From positions 2,170,001 to 2,234,000 of the forward strand of contig NZ_CP010836.1 in NCBI RefSeq assembly GCF_000935025.1: a stretch of DNA of 64,000 nt, written 5' to 3'. Each line of letters begins with the position of its first letter. Position 1 is the first letter of the stretch. Below are positions 1-6,900 of the stretch, piece after piece. The translations under genes were made by a program, and so were the position numbers. Under the pieces are notes generated by a model. It was not told the origin of the DNA, made no database searches, and saw only the letters and a program-made list of their open reading frames with translations. The DNA is from Sphingomonas hengshuiensis (lineage in GTDB: Bacteria; Pseudomonadota; Alphaproteobacteria; Sphingomonadales; Sphingomonadaceae).

Positions 1-183
1 CGGCGACAGCAGCGATTCGTCGATCGTCACGCCGATGATCCGGCCCTTGGCGGTCGCCTTGACCTTCACCAGCCCGCCGCCCGATGCGCCCTCGACTTCG
101 ATCGTGTCGAGGTTCGCCTGTGCCTTGGTCAGTTCGGCCTGCACATTCTGCGCCATGGCCATGATGTCTTCGAGGCTCTTCAT
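1..183 (-). CDS. YbaB/EbfC family nucleoid-associated protein (3' part missing)
   Basis: Reading the minus strand from an ATG at 183 gives a protein beginning MKSLEDIMAMAQNVQAEL and continuing through a Gly-rich turn (EGASGGGLVKV) into KGRIIGVTIDESLL. This is the N-terminal half of the small YbaB/EbfC DNA-binding family, dimeric proteins that bind DNA and are usually encoded just after dnaX and before recR. Its start codon overlaps the dnaX stop (ATGA), so the two are translationally coupled. About 60 residues are visible; the rest lies beyond base 1. The family assignment is firm from order and sequence; the precise cellular role is not. Confidence 0.9.
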   Translation of the reverse strand, partial: MKSLEDIMAMAQNVQAELTKAQANLDTIEVEGASGGGLVKVKATAKGRIIGVTIDESLLSP

Positions 184-1793
184 GCCTGCATACTCCGTCG
201 GGTGGTCCAGCCGATCAGTTCGGCTTCAGGGAAGGAAACGAGCGCCGCCGCCACCAGCGGCGATTGCAACACCGCCGCGCGCTCGGCGGCTTCGTTCGCG
301 GCCTGCTCCTCGCGCAGCGTCGGGGCGTCGCTTTCGACGAGCTGCAGCCGCCAGTTGACCCCGGTCGTGTCGCGCAGCGCCGCGGCGAGATCGCGGAGGA
401 AATCATGCGGCAGGCTCCGCGCCGCGCCGAAGTGCACGTCGGCGCCGTCGAAGCGCACCGGGCGCAGATAATCGCGCACCTGTTGCGCAAGCTGGAGCCG
501 GCGATTGGCCTCCAGATGCGCGGCAAGCTCGGCCATGCTGCCCGGCATCGCGGGCGCGGCAGGCTGTGCGGCACCGGGGGCGGCAGGCGCGACGGCGCCG
601 CTGGCGATCTGCCGCGCCAGTTCGCCTGGGTCGGGGAGCTGCGAGGCGTGGATCACGCGCAGCAGCGCCATTTCGCACGCCTCGATCGGCAGCGCGGCCT
701 TTGCCACTTCGTCGTGCCCGCGCAGCACCAATTGCCAGAGGCGATGCAGCGCGGGGAAGGACAGCCCCGACGCCCAGCGTTCGAGCGCGCCCAGTTCCTC
801 GGCGGACTGGCCCGCAGTGGGCACGCTGCCCAGCTTGACCAGGGTGACGCCGTGGACGGTCTCGAGCAGCGTGCGCAGCACCGCCTGCGGATCGACGCCA
901 AGGTCATATTGCCCGCGCAGCGACGCCAGCGCGCCGAGCGCGTCGCCCGCCAGCAACAGGCCGAAAAGGTCGCGGATCGCGCCGCGATCGGACAGGCCGA
1001 GCATCGCGCGCACCGCTTCGGCGCGCACCCCCTCGCCTTCGATCCCTGCATGCGCGATCGCCTGGTCGAGGATCGACAGCCCGTCGCGTGCCGACCCCTC
1101 CGCCGCGCGCGCGATCAGCGCCAGCGCCTCGGGCTCGGCCTCCACCCCTTCCGCCTCCGACACGCGGGCGAAATGCGCGGCGAGCAGCTCGGCGGGGATG
1201 CGGCGCAGGTCGAAACGCTGGCAGCGCGACAGCACCGTCACCGGCACCTTGTTCACTTCGGTCGTCGCGAACAGGAACTTCACATGCGCGGGAGGCTCCT
1301 CCAGCGTCTTGAGAAGCCCGTTGAACGCCGCCTTGGACAGCATATGGACTTCGTCGATGATGTAGATCTTGTAGCGCGCCGAGACTGCCGAATAGCGCGA
1401 CGCCTCGATAATCTCGCGGATGTCGTCGATGCCGGTATGGCTGGCGGCGTCCATTTCGATCACGTCGATATGCCGCCCCTCGGCAATCGCGCGGCACGGC
1501 TCGCACACCCCGCACGGATCGATCGTCGGGCCGCCATGGCCATCGGGCCCGACGCAATTGAGCGCCTTGGCGATCAGCCGCGCGGTCGAGGTCTTGCCCA
1601 CCCCGCGCACCCCGGTCAGCAGGAAGGCATGCGCCAGCCGGTCGCGCCGAATCGCATTGCCCAGCGTGGTGACCATCGCGTCCTGCCCGATCAGTTCGCT
1701 GAAGGTCTGGGGCCGGTATTTGCGCGCCAGGACGCGATAGGCCTCGGCCTTTGGCTGGGGCGGTTCGTCGAGGCTTAGGAAGGAATCGGACAT
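180..1793 (-). CDS. dnaX: DNA polymerase III subunit gamma/tau
   Basis: Clamp-loader ATPase of the replicative polymerase, 537 residues. The AAA+ core shows Walker A GVRGVGKT at about residues 61-68, the zinc module with Cys80 and CGVCEPC at 94-100, Walker B IIDEVH at about 145-150, and the sensor segment LFATTEVNKVPVTVLSRCQRFDL. After about residue 370 there is a Pro/Ala-rich linker and a short C-terminal domain, as expected for a tau-type alphaproteobacterial protein. No A-rich slippery heptamer for making gamma by frameshift was noticed. The ATG at 1793 is the first in frame, and the protein begins the conserved YRVLARKYRPQTF block about 20 residues in. The YbaB gene follows with a 4-base overlap. 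Confidence 0.97.
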   Translation of the reverse strand: MSDSFLSLDEPPQPKAEAYRVLARKYRPQTFSELIGQDAMVTTLGNAIRRDRLAHAFLLTGVRGVGKTSTARLIAKALNCVGPDGHGGPTIDPCGVCEPCRAIAEGRHIDVIEMDAASHTGIDDIREIIEASRYSAVSARYKIYIIDEVHMLSKAAFNGLLKTLEEPPAHVKFLFATTEVNKVPVTVLSRCQRFDLRRIPAELLAAHFARVSEAEGVEAEPEALALIARAAEGSARDGLSILDQAIAHAGIEGEGVRAEAVRAMLGLSDRGAIRDLFGLLLAGDALGALASLRGQYDLGVDPQAVLRTLLETVHGVTLVKLGSVPTAGQSAEELGALERWASGLSFPALHRLWQLVLRGHDEVAKAALPIEACEMALLRVIHASQLPDPGELARQIASGAVAPAAPGAAQPAAPAMPGSMAELAAHLEANRRLQLAQQVRDYLRPVRFDGADVHFGAARSLPHDFLRDLAAALRDTTGVNWRLQLVESDAPTLREEQAANEAAERAAVLQSPLVAAALVSFPEAELIGWTTRRSMQA

Positions 1794-2165
1794 GTCAGCC
1801 CACCCTAGCCGGACACGGGCCGGGTGTCGAAGGGCGAGCGGCGCCGGGGAGGCGAAGTTTACGAAGTTTAGGCGTGTGCGGGTCTGCGCCCACCCGGTTC
1901 CCTGCGCGCGGCCATACCCATGGCGGCGGCGATGCGGGAGTGCGAAGTTTACGAAGTTTAGGCTTCCGCGCGCATGCGGGCACGCGCCCCCGCGCGCGCG
2001 CGCCGACCCGCGGGGGCGGCGATGCGGGGATGGCGGGGGTGCGCGAGGTCATCCTTTGTTCCTGCCATAAGGGCCCGGTTGTAGGACAGCGGATTCGCGA
2101 TCCGGCACGACGAACCTTGTGTGGCACAGGCTGTGCCGTTCGTGACGGGCGGGTGATGGAAAGGT
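1794..2165. other. Gene-free stretch between dnaX and the SRP RNA
   Basis: About 370 bases upstream of dnaX with no convincing gene. It holds the dnaX promoter region (not resolved), a pair of short direct repeats described separately, and a very GC-rich tract around 1980-2030 with alternating CG. Open frames here are by-products of base composition. Confidence 0.6.
1852..1963. repeat. Two direct repeats containing GAAGTTTACGAAGTTTA, 90 bases apart
   Basis: The same 22-base string, containing GAAGTTTACGAAGTTTA and itself a tandem of GAAGTTTA-like units, occurs at 1852-1873 and 1942-1963. These AT-rich islands stand out in a very GC-rich surround. They could be a dispersed sphingomonad repeat or a regulator binding site in front of dnaX; the sequence alone does not decide. 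Confidence 0.6.
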
Positions 2166-2254
2166 GGGAGCCGGAACGACCCGAAGCGAAATCGTTGTGG
2201 CTGCTTCCTTCCGGACCTGACCAGGTTGGCGACGACTGCGTCCGCCCGACTCCC
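2166..2254 (-). ncRNA. ffs: Signal recognition particle RNA, small bacterial (4.5S-like) type
   Basis: The minus strand carries the nearly invariant SRP domain-IV loop, GGTCAGGTCCGGAAGGAAGC, followed by the A-rich/GCC strand of the same hairpin. The ends pair: GGGAGTCGG at the 5' end (minus strand) with CCGGCTCCC at the 3' end, closing a hairpin of about 89 bases. The RNA forms the core of the particle with Ffh and directs membrane proteins to SecYEG. The ends given are those of the paired stem; the mature transcript may extend a few bases. Position beside dnaX is common in alphaproteobacteria. Confidence 0.88.
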
Positions 2255-2303
2255 GCGGCGCATATGGGGGAAGCCGCCGGGCGTGGCAAGGGGTTGAGAA
2301 GCG

Positions 2304-2335
2304 GCGGGGGAGCGCCCCGAAGGACGCTCCCCCGC
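2304..2335 (-). terminator. GC-rich hairpin after the small secreted-protein gene
   Basis: GCGGGGGAGCG (2304-2314) is perfectly complementary to CGCTCCCCCGC (2325-2335), with a 10-base loop. It lies just 3' of the stop codon at 2343 on the minus strand. There is no following T tract, so intrinsic termination is likely but not certain. Confidence 0.5.
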
Positions 2336-2342
2336 ATCGGCA

Positions 2343-2624
2343 TCAGCGGCGGACGCGCACCTGGCGGCAGGTGCGGATGCGGCGATGGTTGCGCCAGCGA
2401 TTGGTGCAGACGGTGCGCGTGGCATTGCGGCGATGCCCGCGACGCACGCCCGAGCGGCGGCGATCTTCGCGGACGACGACGCGCGTCTGCTCCGCCGTCG
2501 TCGCGGCTGCGATCGCCGACGCGGTCACGAGCGGCGTGGCCGTTGCGGGTGCGACGACGCTGGCGGACGCCGGAATCGCGAAAAATCCCGCAGCGGCAAC
2601 CGCTGCGATCATGAATGCCTTCAT
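2343..2624 (-). CDS. Small basic secreted protein of unknown function
   Basis: A 93-residue protein. The ATG at 2624 is preceded by GGAGGAAGTTACA, a strong ribosome binding site, and opens a clear signal peptide (MKAFMIAAVAAAGFFAIPASA). The mature part has an Ala/Thr-rich linker and then an Arg-rich tail with two Cys in the pattern RTVCTNRWRNHRRIRTCRQVR. Small secreted or periplasmic proteins with a similar Arg/Cys tail are frequent in sphingomonads, without known function. It could bind a polyanion such as nucleic acid or polysaccharide; this is only inferred from charge. Confidence 0.75.
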   Translation of the reverse strand: MKAFMIAAVAAAGFFAIPASASVVAPATATPLVTASAIAAATTAEQTRVVVREDRRRSGVRRGHRRNATRTVCTNRWRNHRRIRTCRQVRVRR

Positions 2625-3003
2625 TGTAACTTCCTCCGAAGCAGGGAGAGCCCTGCTCCTGCCGAAGCTCCGACCGGGGCAATAGGTTCCCTCGCCCCGG
2701 CTCCGCTGCCCGACCGAACCCTCGCTCAGCGACTTTTTGAAAGCTCGCGAAAGAACGAACTTCAGGGCAGCGCCGTCCTCCGCCCGCATACATCGGACGG
2801 CGTTTTATCTGCTTCCGTCACCCTGAACTCGTTTCAGGGTCCAACGCGCAACACGGGAATTCGCAGCTTGTGGCGCGTTGGATGCTGAAACAAGTTCAGC
2901 ATGACGAAGTAAAACTAAGTGCGCAAACTCAGCTGCGATTGCACTGGCCGGGCGGGGGGACCGGGCCGGTGCCGCGAATGCGCCATAGCGCATTTCGCTG
3001 TCC
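2625..3003. other. Intergenic region with repeat and weak hairpin
   Basis: About 380 bases. The left part (2625-2780) should hold the promoter of the secreted-protein gene. The middle holds the inverted repeat at 2816-2906. Near the ferredoxin stop there is a hairpin, AATGCGC-cata-GCGCATT (2977-2994), a possible terminator for the ferredoxin gene but without a T tract. No gene is seen. Confidence 0.55.
2816..2906. repeat. Dispersed inverted repeat (REP-like)
   Basis: CGTCACCCTGAACTCGTTTC at 2816 and its near-complement ending CAAGTTCAGCATGACG at 2906 form two imperfect arms of about 34 bases around a 23-base centre. The internal CCTGAA/TTCAGG pairs also allow small hairpins. The layout is typical of mobile palindromic repeats of sphingomonads, carried as intergenic units. 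Confidence 0.7.
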
Positions 3004-3339
3004 TCAGCGCCCCTGCATGTCGCGGTGTCCGGGGGGCATCCGCACCGTCAGGCCGTCAAGATCGGGAGTCAGCAGGATCTGGCACGCCAGCCGGCTGGTC
3101 CGCGTGGCACCCACCGCCAGGTCGAGCATGTCCTCCTCCTCCTCGCTCGCGCGGGGCAGGCGTTCGAAATCCTCGTCGGCGACGATGACATGGCAGGTCG
3201 AGCACGACATCTGCCCCTCGCACGTGCCCTCGAGCGGCTGGCCGTCATTCTGCGCGAGTTCGAGCAGGCGGTCGCCCTCCCCGCCCTCGACTTCGCGGAG
3301 CCGGGCGCCGTCGGCGCTGACGAAGCGGACGCGGATCAT
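3004..3339 (-). CDS. [2Fe-2S] ferredoxin, adrenodoxin type
   Basis: A 111-residue electron carrier. The cluster ligands are clear: Cys40, Cys46 and Cys49 in CEGQMSCSTC and Cys86 in RLACQI, the adrenodoxin/Fdx spacing (C-X5-C-X2-C then a distant C). The acidic helix ASEEEEDMLD is the usual partner-docking surface. It starts within the end of the upstream cysteine desulfurase gene (4-base overlap), so it belongs to the same operon. That pairing suggests a role in Fe-S assembly or in delivering electrons to P450-type or hydroxylase partners. Confidence 0.93.
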   Translation of the reverse strand: MIRVRFVSADGARLREVEGGEGDRLLELAQNDGQPLEGTCEGQMSCSTCHVIVADEDFERLPRASEEEEDMLDLAVGATRTSRLACQILLTPDLDGLTVRMPPGHRDMQGR

Positions 3340-3686
3340 GCCGCCGCCTGCTGCGCGCGCGCCGCTGCCTCGATGCGGTCGATCGCCTCCATCACTTCCC
3401 CTTCGGTGGTGTAGCGCCCGAACCCCAGCCGGATGCTGGAGCGCGCCTGCGCATCGCTGAGGCCCAATGCACGCAGGACATGGCTGGGCCGTCCCGACCC
3501 ACTGGCACAGGCCGAGCCCGCCGAAAAGGCGATGTCGCGCAGATCGGACATCAGCCGGGCGACGTCGAGCCCGTCACGGCGGAGGTTTAGGTTGCCGGGG
3601 TAGCGGGCGGAGGGGGAGCCGTTGAGGTGCCATTCCGCCTCTCCCCTCCCTGCAAGGGAGGGCAATCGCATATGGGATAACTCTTT

Positions 3687-3784
3687 GTCATCCTGACGAA
3701 AGTCAGGATCCATTCGGTGCTCCGTCTGCGCTTCTTCATCCAGCGGAGCGGCTAATTGGATCCCAGCCTTCGCTGGGATGACGG
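3687..3784 (+). repeat. Composite dispersed repeat, copy 1
   Basis: Begins GTCATCCTGACGAAAGTCAG (hairpin CCTGAC-GAAA-GTCAGG) and ends CCCAGCCTTCGCTGGGATGA (hairpin CCCAGC-CTTC-GCTGGG with small variants). About 50 less conserved bases lie between. The same two hairpins bound copies at 45509-46660 (split by an IS) and 52313-52407 (opposite orientation). The conserved ends with a variable middle suggest a mobile, non-coding unit. Confidence 0.8.
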
Positions 3785-3917
3785 CGTTTATGGGCTCTTG
3801 CTGCCCTATCCGATTGTCGCTCCCTGCAAGGGAGGGGTCGGGGGTGGGTGCCGGCGCCGAAGGCGGCGGCCTGACCGCGGCGGCAGGAGGCTCGCTTTGC
3901 TCGCCACCCACCCCCAG

Positions 3918-3981
3918 CCCCTCCCTTGCAGGGAGGGGAGCGAGATGGGGCCCCTCCCTTGCAGGGAGGGGAGCGAGATGG
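3918..3981. repeat. 33-base tandem duplication
   Basis: CCCCTCCCTTGCAGGGAGGG plus the following GAGCGAGATGG is present twice, starting at 3918 and 3951. The period of 33 bases equals 11 codons, so the broken desulfurase frame shows the peptide HLAPLPAREG twice. Confidence 0.85.
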
Positions 3982-4761
3982 AGCCGCTCGCACGCCGTCT
4001 CGAACAGCCGCGCGACGTGCGCCGCGTCGGCTTCGCGCCGCGTTGCCGCCAGCGTAGCCGCCGCGCCGAACCCGGCGCACAGCGCGGGCGAGAGCGTGCC
4101 CGAGCGTCCGCCCGGCTCCTGCCCGCCGCCATGGAGCAGCGGCGCGAGGGGCACGCCGCCTCGGACCCACAAAGCGCCGATGCCCTTTGGCCCGTGGATC
4201 TTGTGCGCCGATACCGCGACCAGATCGCATCCCTCAGGCACCGGCACGCGGCCATAGCCCTGCACTGCGTCGCACAGGAAAAGCGCACCCGCTTCATGCG
4301 CCAGCGCGGCGAGTTCGGCGATCGGCTGGATCACCCCGATCTCGTTATTGACCAGCATCGCCGCGACCAGCCCGGTGCCGGGCGTGATCGCCGCGCGGGC
4401 GGCGGCGAGGTCGACCAGCCCGTCCTCGCCGACCGGCAGCAATGTCACGGCGCGCCCCTTGCGCGCCTCTGCCGCGACGGTGTCGAGCACGGCGGCATGT
4501 TCGGTCGCCCAGGTGACGATCGGGCCGGTGCTGCCCTGGATCGCCCAGTTGAGCGCCTCGGTCGCGCCGCTGGTGAAGCTCAGCGTGCCGCCGGGCGGGA
4601 GCAACGCGGCCACGGCGTCGCGCGCCACCTCCACCGCCGCCTTTGCCGCGCGTCCGGGGCGTGGGGGGAGTGCGGGTTGGCGTGCTGGCGCTCCAGCCAG
4701 GGGAGCATCGCGGCCAGCGCCTCGGGCGCGAGCGGCGTCGTCGCCTGGTAATCGAGATAGA

Positions 4762-5859
4762 TCACGCCGCGCGCGCCTTTGCCTCGGCGGCGATCGTGCG
4801 CCAGTGATCGAGGAACGCGCCGACTTCGCGCTCGCTCGTCCCCCGGCCGAAGCTGACGCGGACGACTTCGCGCAGCTCGGGCTCGCTCCAGCCCATTGCC
4901 GAGAGGACATGGCTGGGGCGCATGCTGCCCGACGAACAGGCGCTGCCGGCCGAGACGGCGATGCCCGCCATGTCGAAACGGATAAGCTGTGCGGCAGCGG
5001 AGACGCCCGGCATCCGGTACGCGCCGATCAGCGGCGTGCGCGGGCTGTCGGCGCCCACGACTTCGCCCCCGCCCGCGACGATTGCCGCCTCCAGCCCGGC
5101 GCGTAGCCGGACCATGCGCGGCAGATCCTCGGGCACCGCGAGCGCGGCGGCGAAGCCCAGCGCGCCGGGGAGGTTCTCGGTCCCCGCGCGATAGCCCTTT
5201 TCCTGCCCGCCCATCGGCAGCAGCATTCCGAAATCGCGAACGAGCAGCGCCCCCACCCCCGGCGGCCCGCCGCGCTTGTGCGCCGACACCACGACCAGAT
5301 CGGCGTGGCGGATCACGGCATCGTCGGCGCGCGCGGGCATTTGCGCGGCATCGACCATCAGGATGGCGTCGGCGGCGTGGACGATTTCGGCGATGGCGGC
5401 GATCGGCTGGCGCACCCCGGTCTCGCTATTCGCCCATTGGACGCAGACCAAAGCGCGGCCCGGCGTGGCGAGCGCGGCGCGCAGGGCGTCGAGATCGACG
5501 ATCCCGCCCGCATCGACCGGCAGCACCGCCGCGCCCTCGCCATGGCGGAGCACCGAATCATGCTCGACCGAGGTGATGATCCGCCGCGCGGCCATCGACC
5601 GGCCCAGCGCCATCTGGATCGATTCGCTTGCCCCGCCGGTCAGCAACGTCTCGTGCGGCCAGCCATAGGCGGCGGCGATGCGGCGGCGGGCATCCTCCAG
5701 CGCCGCACGCGCCGCGCGCCCCTGGGCATGGGGCGAGGAGGGGTTGGCCCAATGCTCCATCCCCTGTGCCACCGCCGCGCGCGCTTGCGCCAGAATCGGT
5801 GTGGTCGCAGCGTGATCGAGATAGAGTCTGTCGGCCAAATCCTGTTCCAATTGCGTCAT
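4762..5859 (-). CDS. Cysteine desulfurase family protein (aminotransferase class V)
   Basis: A 365-residue PLP enzyme that would remove sulfur from L-cysteine as an enzyme persulfide for Fe-S clusters or thiolation. Seen: N-terminal LYLDHAATTP, NPSSPHAQGR, His100 (VEHDSVLR), the PLP lysine Lys195 in VSAHKRGGPPG, and the catalytic Cys308 in SAGSACSSGSMRPSHVL. The length is slightly short of IscS (about 400) but the fold elements are all present. It is followed, with a GTGA overlap, by a second desulfurase gene and then a ferredoxin, and its start is 72 bases from a divergent hydrolase-fold gene. Whether it is the housekeeping enzyme or a specialised one cannot be told here. Confidence 0.9.
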   Translation of the reverse strand: MTQLEQDLADRLYLDHAATTPILAQARAAVAQGMEHWANPSSPHAQGRAARAALEDARRRIAAAYGWPHETLLTGGASESIQMALGRSMAARRIITSVEHDSVLRHGEGAAVLPVDAGGIVDLDALRAALATPGRALVCVQWANSETGVRQPIAAIAEIVHAADAILMVDAAQMPARADDAVIRHADLVVVSAHKRGGPPGVGALLVRDFGMLLPMGGQEKGYRAGTENLPGALGFAAALAVPEDLPRMVRLRAGLEAAIVAGGGEVVGADSPRTPLIGAYRMPGVSAAAQLIRFDMAGIAVSAGSACSSGSMRPSHVLSAMGWSEPELREVVRVSFGRGTSEREVGAFLDHWRTIAAEAKARAA

Positions 5860-5931
5860 GGCGTGCCGCGCCTATATAGCGCGCAACTCCCCGCGCTCCA
5901 CCGCGCGCTCCAAATTCAAGGCAGAGCTATA

Positions 5932-6588
5932 GTGCCAGAAGTCATTTTCCCCGGTCCCGAAGGTCGCCTCGAGGGGCGTTTCAACCCCGCGCCGCGCCCG
6001 CGCGCACCCGTTGCGATGATCCTCCACCCGCATCCCAATGCCGGCGGCACGATGAACAACCGCATCACGCAGGAGCTGTACAAGACGTTCCAGCGGCGCG
6101 GTTTCGCCACGCTGCGCTTCAATTTCCGCGGCGTCGGCAAGAGCCAGGGCGTGTTCGACAACGGCATCGGCGAATTGTCCGACGCGGCGAGCGCGCTGGA
6201 TTGGGTCCAGAGCTTCCACCCCGAGGCGTCGACCACCTGGGTCGCGGGCTTCGGTTTCGGCGCGTGGATCGGGATGCAGCTGCTGATGCGCCGCCCGGAG
6301 ATTCGCGGCTTCATCTCGGTCGCGCCGCCGGCGAACATGTTCGACTTCACCTTCCTGGCGCCCTGCCCTTCGTCGGGCATCATCATCCAGGGCGAACAGG
6401 ATGAAGTCGTCACGCCGGGCGCGGTGCAGAAGCTGGTCGACAAGCTGCGCACGCAGAAGCACATCACCATCCACCACGACACCATCCCCGGCGCGAACCA
6501 TTTCTTCGAGCATGAGATGGAGCAGCTGATGGGGAGCGTGGACAGCTATCTCGACATGCGGCTGGACCCGAACTCGCCGATACGGTGA
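5932..6588 (+). CDS. Alpha/beta-hydrolase-fold protein lacking the Ser nucleophile
   Basis: A 218-residue cytosolic protein of the COG2945-like alpha/beta hydrolase group. Start GTG at 5932 is chosen because homologous sequence (PEVIFPGPEGRLEG) begins there; the longer upstream frame lies across the divergent gene. HPHPNAGGTM with the oxyanion region, Asp157 (GEQDEVV) and His190 (GANHFF) are present. The nucleophile elbow, normally GFSFG in this family, reads GFGFG (residues 106-110), so the catalytic Ser is Gly108. It may be a pseudo-hydrolase. Its conserved place next to cysteine desulfurase genes hints at a link to sulfur or Fe-S metabolism, but no function is established. Confidence 0.85.
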   Translation: MPEVIFPGPEGRLEGRFNPAPRPRAPVAMILHPHPNAGGTMNNRITQELYKTFQRRGFATLRFNFRGVGKSQGVFDNGIGELSDAASALDWVQSFHPEASTTWVAGFGFGAWIGMQLLMRRPEIRGFISVAPPANMFDFTFLAPCPSSGIIIQGEQDEVVTPGAVQKLVDKLRTQKHITIHHDTIPGANHFFEHEMEQLMGSVDSYLDMRLDPNSPIR

Positions 6589-6592
6589 GGGG

Positions 6593-6811
6593 TTATGGGC
6601 GCGGGAGGTTAGCCGCGCCCCCCGCCATCATCGCGGCGGTCGCCTCGGCGGGGCCGCGATAGGCTTCCTGGTGCTCGGCACTCCAATAGAGCAGCGAGTC
6701 GATCGAGATGCGCGCGCCGCTGACCGCGCACAGGACGAAGCGCCCCGGGCGGACGACTTCATAGTCGGAGGCGCAATAGAGGATGTGAGCGGGGACGGCA
6801 GGGTCTAGCAT
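6593..6811 (-). CDS. DUF2093 domain-containing protein
   Basis: A 72-residue protein with the core ILYCASDYEVVRPGRFVLCAV...IDSLLYWSAEHQEAY, which matches the small alphaproteobacterial DUF2093 family. Function unknown. It converges on the hydrolase-fold gene, whose stop is only four bases away. The ATG at 6811 is the only reasonable start. Two Cys are visible but not in a CxxC pair. Confidence 0.8.
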   Translation of the reverse strand: MLDPAVPAHILYCASDYEVVRPGRFVLCAVSGARISIDSLLYWSAEHQEAYRGPAEATAAMMAGGAANLPRP

Positions 6812-6900
6812 CCCGTCTATTTAGGACGCGCAGCAACAAAACGAAATGCCCCAGACCGATTGGCGGGAGCCCGCGACACGCGCAGGCCCCCGCCTGTGGG

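Larger units (their letters stand above)
3637..3981. repeat. Composite palindromic-repeat insertion inside the cysteine desulfurase gene
   Basis: A patchwork of repeat units replaces a surface loop of the enzyme. CCTCCCTGCAAGGGAGG-type palindromes occur at about 3644-3662, 3820-3837, 3918-3937 and 3951-3970. A larger inverted repeat joins GGGAGGGGTCGGGGGTGGGT (3829-3848) to CACCCACCCCCAGCCCCTCC (about 3906-3925). A 97-base composite unit (3687-3784) is nested between them. The total length keeps the host reading frame. The exact edges are judged by comparison with the usual cysteine desulfurase sequence and are approximate. Confidence 0.75.
3336..4765 (-). pseudogene. IscS/NifS-type cysteine desulfurase, frameshifted and carrying an in-frame repeat insertion
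   Basis: The true N-terminus (GTG at 4765, MIYLDYQATTPLAPEAL...NPHSPH) is in one frame. From about base 4660 the homologous sequence (RPGRAAKAAVEVARD...) continues in another frame. Restoring one C in the minus-strand string GCCCCGG near 4658-4663 would rejoin them, and the span 3336-4765 is one base short of a multiple of three. The rest keeps the PLP lysine (SAHKIHGPKG) and the active Cys loop (SAGSACASGS). Between the large domain (...FETACERL) and the C-terminal domain (NGSPSARYPGNLNL) about 115 residues derive wholly from palindromic repeats at roughly 3637-3981, still open in frame. Either a pseudogene covered by the adjacent paralogue, or a functional gene with a sequencing error. Confidence 0.85.

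Noticed and set aside
180..1793. Programmed frameshift in dnaX to make gamma
   Set aside because: No A-rich slippery heptamer with a downstream hairpin was noticed on the minus strand.
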